A DNA stretch of 12,931 nucleotides from DALYLB01 sp033763135 (lineage in GTDB: Bacteria > Acidobacteriota > Blastocatellia > RBC074): contig JANRKY010000223.1 in assembly GCA_033763135.1 (NCBI GenBank), forward strand, positions 1-12,931. The letters are read 5' to 3'. The first letter of the stretch is position 1, and each line of letters starts with the position of its first letter. The position numbers were made by a program, and so were the translations under genes. The notes beneath the pieces were generated by a model that was not told where the DNA came from, did not search any database, and saw only the letters and a list, made by a program, of their open reading frames with translations. Positions 1 to 6,747 of the stretch are shown here, in pieces.

Positions 1-200
1 ATCGAGCGACAAAGAAAGGACTTGATGTCATGTCGACGGCTCTCAAATTCCGGGAGACTGACTTCGCGTTGCTGGCCACATGATTTCTTGCTCAAAAAAC
101 AAGAAGTTGAAACCTTGTAAAACAGAGGCGCGGAGAATGCCGGAAAACTGGCTCTTCTCCGCTCCGTGCCTCCGTGCCTCCGTGGCAATATCTCGCTCCT
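1..200. other. Gene-free left flank
   Basis: I see no supportable coding region here. Small ORFs can be read on both strands, but they run through repeat sequence (a degenerate repeat at about 122-192 and the palindromic element from 201) and lack a convincing ribosome binding site or a recognisable domain. Base composition in 1-120 is visibly more AT-rich than in the genes to the right. There is a weak 6-bp inverted repeat (TTCTTG at 85-90, CAAGAA at 100-105) around a loop containing six A residues. Nothing else was recognised. Confidence 0.6.
122..192 (-). repeat. Degenerate dispersed repeat of the 'TEARRHG' type
   Basis: On the minus strand this stretch translates to a peptide containing ATEARRHGAEKS followed by ILRASVLQGF. 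From memory, peptides like these turn up again and again as spurious short ORFs in Acidobacteriota, Planctomycetota, Verrucomicrobiota and other environmental genomes, because an intergenic repeat is being translated. The DNA shows three 8-bp tandem units (CTCCGTGC, CTCCGTGC, CTCCGTGG at 162-185) and an 8-bp inverted repeat (GCGGAGAA at 130-137, TTCTCCGC at 155-162). It abuts the palindromic element at 201 but is absent beside the second copy of that element, so the two are separate repeat families. Boundaries are approximate. Confidence 0.55.
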
Positions 201-368
201 TATAGCGCTTTTCAATTGCATGCGACCTGATCGTCGGCATCGGAAGAAGAAAAACGGAACAAGCGGAAATAACGGAACAAACGGAGCCAGCGATTGTATG
301 GCTCCGTTTGTTCCGTTTTTCTTCTTCCGATGTTGGCAAACGGGTGCAGGCAAGTGAAAAACGCTATA
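201..368. mobile_element. Palindromic MITE-like element, complete copy 1
   Basis: This 168-bp element has imperfect terminal inverted repeats: the outer 23 bases at 201-223 match the reverse complement of 346-368 at 20 of 23 positions, and both ends read TATAGCG inward. Inside, 238-262 pairs perfectly with 308-332 (25 bp) and 281-288 pairs with 300-307 around an 11-base loop (AGCGATTGTAT, 289-299). The left arm carries 18 unpaired bases (263-280) that the right arm lacks. An alternative fold pairs 271-288 with 300-317 (18 bp, perfect). There is no coding capacity. TA at both ends fits the TA target duplication of IS630/Tc1-mariner transposons, so this may be a non-autonomous derivative. That assignment is inference; the palindrome and its repetition are seen directly. 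It also supplies the stop codon of the neighbouring MFS gene. Confidence 0.8.
271..320 (+). terminator. Terminator-like hairpin within element copy 1
   Basis: A perfect 18-bp stem (AACGGAACAAACGGAGCC at 271-288 with its complement at 300-317) and an 11-base loop are followed by a T-rich run (TTTTT at 316-320, then CTTCTT). Read on the plus strand this resembles an intrinsic terminator. It lies just beyond the 3' end of the minus-strand MFS gene, where the stem would also form in the MFS transcript but without a clear U tract. The stem is an intrinsic part of the palindromic element, so termination may be incidental. A longer competing fold (238-262 with 308-332) would weaken the U-tract geometry. 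Confidence 0.35.
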
Positions 369-1728
369 GTTGCGGCTCGGGCTGCAGATCGATCGGATGG
401 CGTGGGTCGACCAGCCACCAGCTCAGCGCGCCGGCGAGATAGAGCAGCCCGCAGAGATAGAGCGGCGCCGACCAGCTCGCCGTATGTTTGACGATGAGCG
501 CGGTGACGATCGGGCTGAGGAAGCCGCCGATCTGGCCGGCCGTGTTCATGAACCCGCTGACCACGCCCGCGTTGCCGCCCGCGAGATCGACGCAGGTTCC
601 CCAGCTCGCGCCGAGCAGAAAATTGGAGAAGGCCAGCGCGAGCGAGATCAGGGCGACGCCGAGAAACGCGTTCTCCACGGCCGTGCCGGCAATCAACAGA
701 ATGCTCGCCAGCAGCAGCGACACGCCGCCCACGCCGGCGCGCCCGATTCGCAGGCCGTACTGTTTTGTCAGCCGATCGGTCGTAATCCCGCCGAGGAAAT
801 CGGCCGCCACGCTCAACAGCAGCGGCAGCCCGGCCATGATGCCCAGGGTCGTCGACGTGAAGCCGCGCGCCTTTTCCAGATAGGTCGGCAGCCAGGTAAT
901 GAAGAAATAGAAGCTGTAGCTCTGCGTAAAATAGGCCGCGGAGAGAGCGAGCAGGCTGCGGTTCGTCACCATGCGCCGCCAGGCCGCGGCAGTCAGGTGA
1001 TGGGATTCGGCGGCGCCGCGCCCGCGCCGGATATGATCGAGTTCGCGCGAGTCGACTGCCGCGTGTTCTTCCGGCTCGTCCCGAAACCACCAGTACCAAC
1101 CCGCCGCCCAGACGAAGCCGACCGCGCCGAAGATCACGAAGACCGCGCGCCAGGGCAGAAATCCCAGCAGCGCCGTGACCAGAATCGGCGTGATCGCGCC
1201 TCCCAGATGCGCGCCCATGAAAAAGATCCCCTGCGCCGTGCCGCGCTCCGTCACCGGGAACCAGCGCGAGAAGGTGCGGGCTGCATTCGGCCACGCGCCC
1301 GCTTCGCCCACGCCGAAAAGAAAGCGAGTGACGAGCAGCGAGGCGTAATTGAAGACGGCGGCCGTGGCGATGGTAAACGCCGACCACCAGATGACGATTC
1401 GCGTCAGCACCTTGCGCGTCCCCACCCGATCGCCCCACCAGCCGGTCGGAATCTCGAAGAGCCCGTATGCGAGCGTGAAGGCGCTGAAGACGAAACTCAT
1501 CTCCACCTGGCTCAGCCCCAGATCGCGCATGATCGCCGGCGCCGTCAGCGAGATGCAGATCCGATCGAGATAGGTGATCGCGGCGAGGAGCACGGCGAGA
1601 CCCAGCACGCGATACCGCACGCGCGTGCCCGTAGAGAGACTTGAGGCGGAATCGACAATTTCCATGATGGTTGCGGGAGCGTTCGTTGTCAGGGTTCGAA
1701 GCGGCATCGCGCCCGCTCGAATTTGCAT
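364..1728 (-). CDS. MFS transporter, anion:cation symporter (ACS) type
   Basis: Inner-membrane secondary carrier with about 12 hydrophobic segments over 454 residues, the normal size for the family. Residue numbers use the longest start. The loop 2-3 signature is GDRVGTRK (99-106), and the ACS-type helix-4 region is RFLFGVGEAGAWPNAAR (135-151). The second half repeats the pattern with WLPTYLEKARGF (279-290) and GGITTDRL (313-320). Family knowledge: ACS carriers of the hexuronate/galactonate/glucarate (ExuT/GudP) type import sugar acids with protons; the substrate here cannot be read from sequence. The start is uncertain: ATG codons at 1728, 1707 and 1665 are all in frame and none has a good Shine-Dalgarno. 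The family's usual short N-terminus favours 1665, which leaves about 15 residues before RVRYRVLG. The gene is divergent from the GH109-like gene. Its TAG stop (364-366) lies inside the end of the palindromic element. Confidence 0.88.
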   Translation of the reverse strand: MQIRAGAMPLRTLTTNAPATIMEIVDSASSLSTGTRVRYRVLGLAVLLAAITYLDRICISLTAPAIMRDLGLSQVEMSFVFSAFTLAYGLFEIPTGWWGDRVGTRKVLTRIVIWWSAFTIATAAVFNYASLLVTRFLFGVGEAGAWPNAARTFSRWFPVTERGTAQGIFFMGAHLGGAITPILVTALLGFLPWRAVFVIFGAVGFVWAAGWYWWFRDEPEEHAAVDSRELDHIRRGRGAAESHHLTAAAWRRMVTNRSLLALSAAYFTQSYSFYFFITWLPTYLEKARGFTSTTLGIMAGLPLLLSVAADFLGGITTDRLTKQYGLRIGRAGVGGVSLLLASILLIAGTAVENAFLGVALISLALAFSNFLLGASWGTCVDLAGGNAGVVSGFMNTAGQIGGFLSPIVTALIVKHTASWSAPLYLCGLLYLAGALSWWLVDPRHPIDLQPEPQL

Positions 1729-1847
1729 TCGCAGTGTTCACGCATTCATCCGCGAATGTCAACGTTTTCCGGGATGACTTTCCGGAGTATAGTGCCCGCA
1801 TGCATGACCCGAGACCGCTTTGATTCAACAGAACAACGGAGCCACAT
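1726..1847. promoter_or_regulatory. Divergent intergenic region with candidate promoter and inverted repeat
   Basis: This region lies between the divergent MFS and GH109-like genes. On the plus strand TATAGT (1788-1793) is a reasonable -10 hexamer, but no good -35 is seen (weak TTTTCC at 1765-1770, 17 bp upstream). A 7-bp inverted repeat, CATTCGC (1726-1732) and GCGAATG (1752-1758), with a further CATTC at 1743-1747, could be an operator controlling both genes. The Shine-Dalgarno GGAG (1838-1841) sits 6 bases before the GH109-like ATG and supports that start. Assignments other than the Shine-Dalgarno are inference. Confidence 0.35.
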
Positions 1848-3221
1848 ATGAAAAAGAGAACGACCGATCGCAATTCCCCCGGCGCATCGCTTACGCGCCG
1901 CTCCCTGCTCAAATCCGCCACGGCCGCCGGGGCGGCATTCAGTCTGACGGATCTGTCCCGGCCGCGCGCCGGCGCGGCGCAGGCCGCCTCGATGATGGGC
2001 GTGCCGTTCGAGAAGCGCGACATCGTGCGCCTCGGCATCATCGGCGTCGGCGGCCGGGGGCTGGGCATGCTGCGCGAATGGCTGGCCGTCCCCAATCTGC
2101 AGGTCACGGCGATCTGCGACATCGACAAGGCGGCGACGGCGCGGGCCGTGGCGCGCATCGAAAAGGCCGGACAGAAAGCGCCGGCGGTCTACAGCGCCGG
2201 CGAGCGCGATTATGAAAATCTCTGCAAGCGCGACGACGTGGATTTCATCTATATCGCGACGCCGTGGGACTGGCACGCGCCAATGGCCGTCGCCGCGATG
2301 AAGAACGGCAAGCATTGCGGCCTCGAAGTCCCCGCGACGATCACGATCGACGAATGCTGGGAGATCGTCAACACCTCGGAACAGACGCGCCGTCATTGCA
2401 TGATCATGGAGAACTGCTGTTACGGGCAGAGCGAGCTCCTGGTGCTCAACATCGTCAAGGCGGGGCTGCTCGGCCAGCTCATTCACGGCGAAGCGGCCTA
2501 CAATCACGATCTGCGGTTCATCGTCAACGAAAACCGCAGCGAAGGCCTCTGGCGCCGCATCCCGCATACCAAACGCAACGGCAATCTCTATCCGACGCAC
2601 GGACTGGGGCCGGTGTCGAACTACATGAGCGTCAACCGCGGCGACTATTTCGCGCACATGGTCTCGATGAGCTCGCCCGCGCTCGGCCTCGACGAATATC
2701 GCGCGAAGCACGAGCCGAAAGACAGCCCGAAATGGAAAGAGAAGTACATCTGCGGCGATATGAACACGAGCATCATCAAGACGGCGCAGGGCCGCACGAT
2801 CGTGCTGCAGCACAACATCACCACACCGCGTCCGTATGACCGCATCAATCTGATTCAGGGAACGCGCGGCATCTTTCGGGACTATCCGGAGCGGATCTAC
2901 ATCGAAGCCGCGGGCAGGAAGGACGAAGAGTACGAGTCGCTGGCGAAATACAAGGCGCAATACGAACACGCGCTGTGGAAGGCCGCGGGCGAGATGGCGC
3001 GGAAGAATGGGGGGCACGGCGGGATGGATTACATCATGGTCTATCGCGTCGTCGAGTGCTTCCGACAGGGCCTTGCGCCGGATATGGACGTATACGATGC
3101 CGCGCTCTGGAGCGCGCCGGGCCCGCTCAGCGAGCAGTCCGTCGCGCAGGGCAGCATGCCCGTGAAGTTCCCCGATTTCACTCGCGGGAAGTGGAGCGCG
3201 GCGCGTCCGGTGATGGCGTAA
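1848..3221 (+). CDS. Tat-exported Gfo/Idh/MocA protein, GH109-like (alpha-N-acetylgalactosaminidase family)
   Basis: 457 residues. The N-terminus has a twin-arginine motif (TRRSLLK, 16-22) and an Ala-rich hydrophobic stretch, so a folded, cofactor-loaded protein is probably exported. The NAD-binding Rossmann motif is GVGGRG (66-71), with the acidic residue closing strand 2 at D91 in ICDID. In place of the EKP motif of ordinary Gfo/Idh/MocA dehydrogenases it has LEVPATI. The middle region (MENCCYG, HGEAAYNHDLRF, NGNLYPTHGLGP with H251, then NRGDYF) resembles GH109 enzymes as I recall them. Those hydrolyse alpha-linked GalNAc by an NAD-dependent oxidation, elimination and reduction cycle, with a conserved His and Tyr implicated. 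Length and Tat export also match characterised GH109 proteins. True substrate is uncertain because many GH109 relatives are uncharacterised. A good Shine-Dalgarno (GGAG, 6-base spacing) fixes the start. The neighbouring divergent carrier suggests glycan or sugar catabolism. Confidence 0.85.
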   Translation: MKKRTTDRNSPGASLTRRSLLKSATAAGAAFSLTDLSRPRAGAAQAASMMGVPFEKRDIVRLGIIGVGGRGLGMLREWLAVPNLQVTAICDIDKAATARAVARIEKAGQKAPAVYSAGERDYENLCKRDDVDFIYIATPWDWHAPMAVAAMKNGKHCGLEVPATITIDECWEIVNTSEQTRRHCMIMENCCYGQSELLVLNIVKAGLLGQLIHGEAAYNHDLRFIVNENRSEGLWRRIPHTKRNGNLYPTHGLGPVSNYMSVNRGDYFAHMVSMSSPALGLDEYRAKHEPKDSPKWKEKYICGDMNTSIIKTAQGRTIVLQHNITTPRPYDRINLIQGTRGIFRDYPERIYIEAAGRKDEEYESLAKYKAQYEHALWKAAGEMARKNGGHGGMDYIMVYRVVECFRQGLAPDMDVYDAALWSAPGPLSEQSVAQGSMPVKFPDFTRGKWSAARPVMA

Positions 3222-3311
3222 GCGAGCCATGACGCCGCGAATTCGACATACAGCCGGTTTCAAATCCGCGCGACCAGATTCGCAAGCGATATGAAGCAGA
3301 AAATTTGATAT

Positions 3312-3316
3312 GGAGG
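3312..3316 (+). promoter_or_regulatory. Shine-Dalgarno candidate deciding the start at 3331
   Basis: GGAGG at 3312-3316 overlaps the alternative ATG at 3310, so it cannot serve that start. It lies 14 bases before the ATG at 3331, longer than ideal but usable. Starting at 3331 also gives a cleaner signal peptide, with MRTR followed directly by the hydrophobic core. Confidence 0.4.
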
Positions 3317-3330
3317 AACGAGCCCGAGTC

Positions 3331-5244
3331 ATGCGAACACGAAGCGCGCCGCTGGTTTTCCTTCCGCTTCTGGCCTCATTTGTCGTCGCGCAACCGTCGC
3401 TCGACGCAAAGGTGGCTGCGCGGCGGAACGGGTTGGTCATTGAGTACGCGGATCGCGGGCGGATCGTCGGGGGCGGCGATGGGGCGGGCGTTGACGTCCG
3501 GTTGCCCGGCGGCGAGTTTGCGCCGCTGGCATTCACCCGGCAGGGGCGGCGCGGGAACCGGGTGGAGCTCCGCGGCGCGGAAATGGGCGACCTGACCTTT
3601 CGGTTGCGGATCGAGCAGGCGGCGCCGAATCTGATCGCGCGCACGCTGATCGTCTCCGCTTCGAGGGAGGGCAGGTTTGCGGCGCGGTTCGACTTCCAAC
3701 CCGCATTCGAGGGCGGCGAATACGCCTCATTCCTGCAGGCGGAGAAGGAACCCGTCGTCTACAACACCTACGGCGGCGGTCCGGAATACCGCGAGACGAA
3801 GGGGCAGACCTTTCCCGTCGCGATGGCGCGGGCGAACGGCTTGGTGTACGGCGTGATCGCGGACTCGCCGGGGCAGTGGGAGAACCGCTGCCTGATCGAA
3901 ATCGACCCCGTCCGCCGGCGACTTGCCGTGATGAACGGCGACGGCCGCGAACCCCATACGCTCGGCATCAAGCACGACGATCCCGGCGCCTATCAATATC
4001 AGATGGACGGCTGGCAGCAATTGGCGGCGGGCGAGACGCGCAGCTACACGACCTGGCTCTTCGTCGAGCGCGCGGCGTCTCACTACGAGGCGCAGCTCGC
4101 CGCGCATCTCGCGCTGGCCAACGCGAAAGGCTGGAACGCTTCCGCCGTCGAGGCGATTCTGCGCAACACCTCCTATCTGCTGCTGCGGCGAAATCTCATG
4201 CGGGCGGAGAGTCGTTATATCTTCATCTCGGGCATTGGCTATGGCTGGAAGCAGTGGGTGACGGACTCCTTTTACGCGGCCATCGGATTGAACGATCCCG
4301 AAAAGATCGCGGAGGCGTATCGCGGAATCTTCGAGAAGCGGGTGATGTACGAGGACAACGCGCAGTACTATCTGATCTGGTCCGTGCTCAGTCGGCGGGC
4401 GGGCGGCCCGGTCAACTGGGAGCTGGCGCGAAAGGCGTATGACTTCATTCGCCGGCAAGAGCGGGACGGCCTCTTCATTCCGCCGCCGATCCCGAATGCG
4501 GATCCGCCGACGGGCTTCAAGACCTATATGGACAAGCTGCCCTACGACAACGACGATGCGCCCGCGAGCGATCAGGGCTTTCATTGCGGCGCGTTGCTGG
4601 CGGCAAAGGAGCTGGGGCTCGGCGCGACGGACGGCGACATCGAGCGGGCGATCGTCGGCTATCGGCGGATCTTCAACGAGGCGCGGGGATTTATGCCGAC
4701 CAGCCTCAAGCAGCCCGAGACGCTCGGCTCGGATACGCTCTACGGCGAGGCGCTGACCTTTGCCGTCTTCGGGCGCAAACTGCTGACGGACGAACAGGCG
4801 CGCGCGCACCTGCGGACGATGCTGCGCGTGAAGACGCCCTATGGAATGCGGGTGATCTCCCAGGCGGACGGCTCGCTGCTGCCGGGGCACGCGGGCAATT
4901 ACGTCTGGGGCGGCTCCTGGTTCCTCTGCGACGCCGCGACCTATCTGGTGGCCGAGGCGCATGGCTGGCCCGCAGCGGAGATCGCCGCCCTGCTCGCCGA
5001 GCGGATCGCGGAAGAGATCGCCCTCGTTCCCGCGTTCAATGAAGACATCGACACCGTCACCGGCCGCCCCCACGGGCATATTCTCTATTCTTGGAATTCG
5101 GGCTATGCGTGGCTGCGGAAGATGTTTCGACAGCGATTGAATCGCGTCGGCGACGACCCGGTCGACGCGCTTATCAATCGGAAATTGAAGATTGCCCGGG
5201 ATTCGCGAAAGATGCTGCGGCTGACGGGCGAGAACCCGAGATAG
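3331..5244 (+). CDS. Secreted protein of unassigned family, probable six-hairpin glycosidase or lyase
   Basis: Not recognised as a named family. From 3331 it is 637 residues; an in-frame ATG at 3310 would add seven. The N-terminus is a Sec signal peptide (MRTR, then APLVFLPLLASFVVAQ). Residues about 25-260 look beta-rich, with alternating strands and the motif NTYGGGPEYRETKG. Residues about 270-620 look alpha-helical, with aromatic/acidic motifs typical of (alpha/alpha)6 carbohydrate enzymes: WVTDSFYAAIG (W309, D312) and YDNDDAPASDQGFHCG (D406, D408, D409, D414, H418). A beta-sandwich domain followed by an alpha-toroid is the usual plan of many six-hairpin glycosidases and polysaccharide lyases. 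Acidic D312, D408 or D409 are candidate catalytic residues, but that is inference. It starts 109 bp after the GH109-like gene on the same strand, suggesting joint action on a glycan. No promoter was seen in that gap. Confidence 0.7.
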   Translation: MRTRSAPLVFLPLLASFVVAQPSLDAKVAARRNGLVIEYADRGRIVGGGDGAGVDVRLPGGEFAPLAFTRQGRRGNRVELRGAEMGDLTFRLRIEQAAPNLIARTLIVSASREGRFAARFDFQPAFEGGEYASFLQAEKEPVVYNTYGGGPEYRETKGQTFPVAMARANGLVYGVIADSPGQWENRCLIEIDPVRRRLAVMNGDGREPHTLGIKHDDPGAYQYQMDGWQQLAAGETRSYTTWLFVERAASHYEAQLAAHLALANAKGWNASAVEAILRNTSYLLLRRNLMRAESRYIFISGIGYGWKQWVTDSFYAAIGLNDPEKIAEAYRGIFEKRVMYEDNAQYYLIWSVLSRRAGGPVNWELARKAYDFIRRQERDGLFIPPPIPNADPPTGFKTYMDKLPYDNDDAPASDQGFHCGALLAAKELGLGATDGDIERAIVGYRRIFNEARGFMPTSLKQPETLGSDTLYGEALTFAVFGRKLLTDEQARAHLRTMLRVKTPYGMRVISQADGSLLPGHAGNYVWGGSWFLCDAATYLVAEAHGWPAAEIAALLAERIAEEIALVPAFNEDIDTVTGRPHGHILYSWNSGYAWLRKMFRQRLNRVGDDPVDALINRKLKIARDSRKMLRLTGENPR

Positions 5245-5270
5245 GAGGCGCGAAGCAGTCTCGACGCGCT

Positions 5271-5297
5271 TTGAAATCCCCGGGCGGCACGTATAAT
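5271..5297 (+). promoter_or_regulatory. Sigma-70-like promoter candidate for the four-gene operon
   Basis: TTGAAA (5271-5276) and a consensus TATAAT (5292-5297) are separated by 15 bp, slightly short of the optimal 17. The -10 lies 47 bases before the DUF1501 start, in the gap after the previous gene's stop at 5244. An AT-rich consensus hexamer in such GC-rich DNA stands out. It would initiate near 5304 and could drive the genes from 5345 to 12802. Confidence 0.55.
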
Positions 5298-5344
5298 GGC
5301 GCCACCATTCCATAATATCGTTCACCCACGAGAGGAGATCGCCA

Positions 5345-6730
5345 ATGATCCGATTGGACGCGGAGAAGACGGTCAGTTTTTGCGACGGACTGAAGCGGCG
5401 GGACTTTCTGCATGCCGGGGCGCTCAGCATGCTGGGCGTGACGCTGGCGGATCATTTTCAGCTGCGGGCGCAGGGGGCGGTCGACGCGGCGCGCGAGAAG
5501 AACTGCATCTTTCTGATGCTGGTCGGGGGACCGAGCCAGCTCGATTTGTGGGATATGAAGCCGAACGCGCCGGCCGAGATTCGCGGGCCGTACAAACCGA
5601 TCAAGACCAATGTGCCCGGGATCGAGATCAGCGAGATCTTTCCGCGAATGGCCAGGCACGCGGACAAATACGCGCTGCTTCGTTCGTGCTATCACACGGC
5701 GGCGGCGGTGCACGACACCGGCCATCAGATGATGCAGACGGGGCGGCTGTTTCAGGGCGGGATCGAGCATCCGAGCGTCGGGAGCGTCCTGGCGAAACTG
5801 CGCGGCCCGCGGGGCGACGCGCCGCCGCATGTGCTGCTGCCGCGTCCGATCGGCGCGACGGGCGGGAACATGCCGCACGGACACGGCGCGGGCTTTCTCG
5901 GCAAGCAGTTCGATCCCTTCATTCTCAATGCGGACCCGTCGATGCCCGATTTCAAGGTGCCGGACATGCTGCCGCCCGAGTATATCTCGGCGGTTCGCAC
6001 CGACCGGCGGCGCAAGCTGCGCGAGATGGTCGATCATTCCGTCCGGGACCTCGAAGCCGGCTTCGCCGCCAATCAGGATGCGCGGCTGCTCGACGACAAC
6101 TTCAATCAGGCCTACACGCTGATGTCTTCCGCGAAGATGCGCGAAGCCTTCGATCTGAGCAAGGAGGACGACAGAACCCGGGATCGATACGGGCGAAACC
6201 GTTTCGGCATGAGCTGTCTGATGGCGCGTCGAATGATCGAACGCGGCGTGCGGTACGTGACGATCAACATGTTCGAGACGGTCTTCAACGAGATCACCTG
6301 GGACATTCACGGCTCGGCGCCCTTCAGCCCGATCGCCTGTTATCGCGATCTGGTCGGGCCGATGTTCGATATGGGCTACAGCTCGCTGCTCGACGATCTG
6401 CAGCAGCGGGGGCTGCTGGACGATACGCTGGTGGTCGCCACCGGCGAGTTCGGCCGCACGCCGAAGATCAATCCGGCCGGGGGGCGCGATCACTGGCCGC
6501 AATGCTGGACGATGCTGATGGCCGGCGGCGGCGTGAAGGGCGGACAGGCGGTCGGCGCGTCGGATGAGATCGGCGCCTATCCCAAAGACCGCCCGGTGAC
6601 GCCGGGAGAAGTGGCGGCCACGATCTGCCACTCGCTCGGAATCGAGCTCGACACGGAGCTGGCCGGCGTGCAGGGCCGCCCGATTCGCGTCGTCGAGCAC
6701 GGCGTCAATCCAATCCTCGAACTGTTCTGA
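5345..6730 (+). CDS. DUF1501 family protein, Tat-exported, alkaline-phosphatase-superfamily fold
   Basis: 461 residues, usual for DUF1501. A Tat-like signal is present (KRRDFLHAGALSML, 17-30) with hydrophobic sequence after it. Family motifs follow in order: LVGGPSQLDLWDMKP (59-73), HDTGHQMMQTGR (123-134), ATGEFGRTPKIN (365-376) and GRDHWPQCW (380-388), then TPGEVAATICHSLGI near the C-terminus. The His/Asp clusters fit a metal site like that of the alkaline phosphatase/sulfatase superfamily to which DUF1501 is related, but no reaction has been established for the family. In Planctomycetota and Acidobacteriota these genes usually sit beside a DUF1549/DUF1553 gene, as here (17-bp gap). The Shine-Dalgarno GAGGAG (5332-5337) is 7 bases before the ATG, and a TATAAT promoter candidate lies upstream. 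First gene of the operon. Confidence 0.92.
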   Translation: MIRLDAEKTVSFCDGLKRRDFLHAGALSMLGVTLADHFQLRAQGAVDAAREKNCIFLMLVGGPSQLDLWDMKPNAPAEIRGPYKPIKTNVPGIEISEIFPRMARHADKYALLRSCYHTAAAVHDTGHQMMQTGRLFQGGIEHPSVGSVLAKLRGPRGDAPPHVLLPRPIGATGGNMPHGHGAGFLGKQFDPFILNADPSMPDFKVPDMLPPEYISAVRTDRRRKLREMVDHSVRDLEAGFAANQDARLLDDNFNQAYTLMSSAKMREAFDLSKEDDRTRDRYGRNRFGMSCLMARRMIERGVRYVTINMFETVFNEITWDIHGSAPFSPIACYRDLVGPMFDMGYSSLLDDLQQRGLLDDTLVVATGEFGRTPKINPAGGRDHWPQCWTMLMAGGGVKGGQAVGASDEIGAYPKDRPVTPGEVAATICHSLGIELDTELAGVQGRPIRVVEHGVNPILELF

Positions 6731-6747
6731 TTCCCGGGGAACGCACC

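Noticed and set aside
162..185. Three 8-bp CTCCGTG units considered as a CRISPR or iteron array
   Set aside because: The units are contiguous without spacers, too short and too few, and are part of the dispersed repeat. No replication or cas gene is nearby.
43..339. 98-codon minus-strand ORF running from the palindromic element through the left repeat
   Set aside because: It is a translation of two repeat sequences. Similar peptides are known annotation artefacts. No ribosome binding site.
370..1644. Plus-strand open frame (424 codons) opposite the MFS gene
   Set aside because: Arg/Ala/Asp-rich shadow of a clear 12-span transporter on the minus strand.
3291..3308. Five-codon ORF (MKQKI) just upstream of the six-hairpin-like gene, considered as a leader peptide
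   Set aside because: It has no good Shine-Dalgarno, no regulatory codon run and no attenuator-like hairpins. A chance ATG-to-stop of this length is expected.
1746..3644. Long minus-strand open frame (632 codons) opposite the GH109-like gene
   Set aside because: It is antisense to a well-supported gene and has Arg/His/Asp/Ala-rich low-complexity composition typical of shadow frames in GC-rich DNA. No recognisable domain.
3727..5430. Minus-strand open frame (567 codons) opposite the six-hairpin-like gene, and the similar frame at 5174-6790
   Set aside because: Both are antisense shadows with biased composition. The plus-strand products have signal peptides and family motifs, while these have none.
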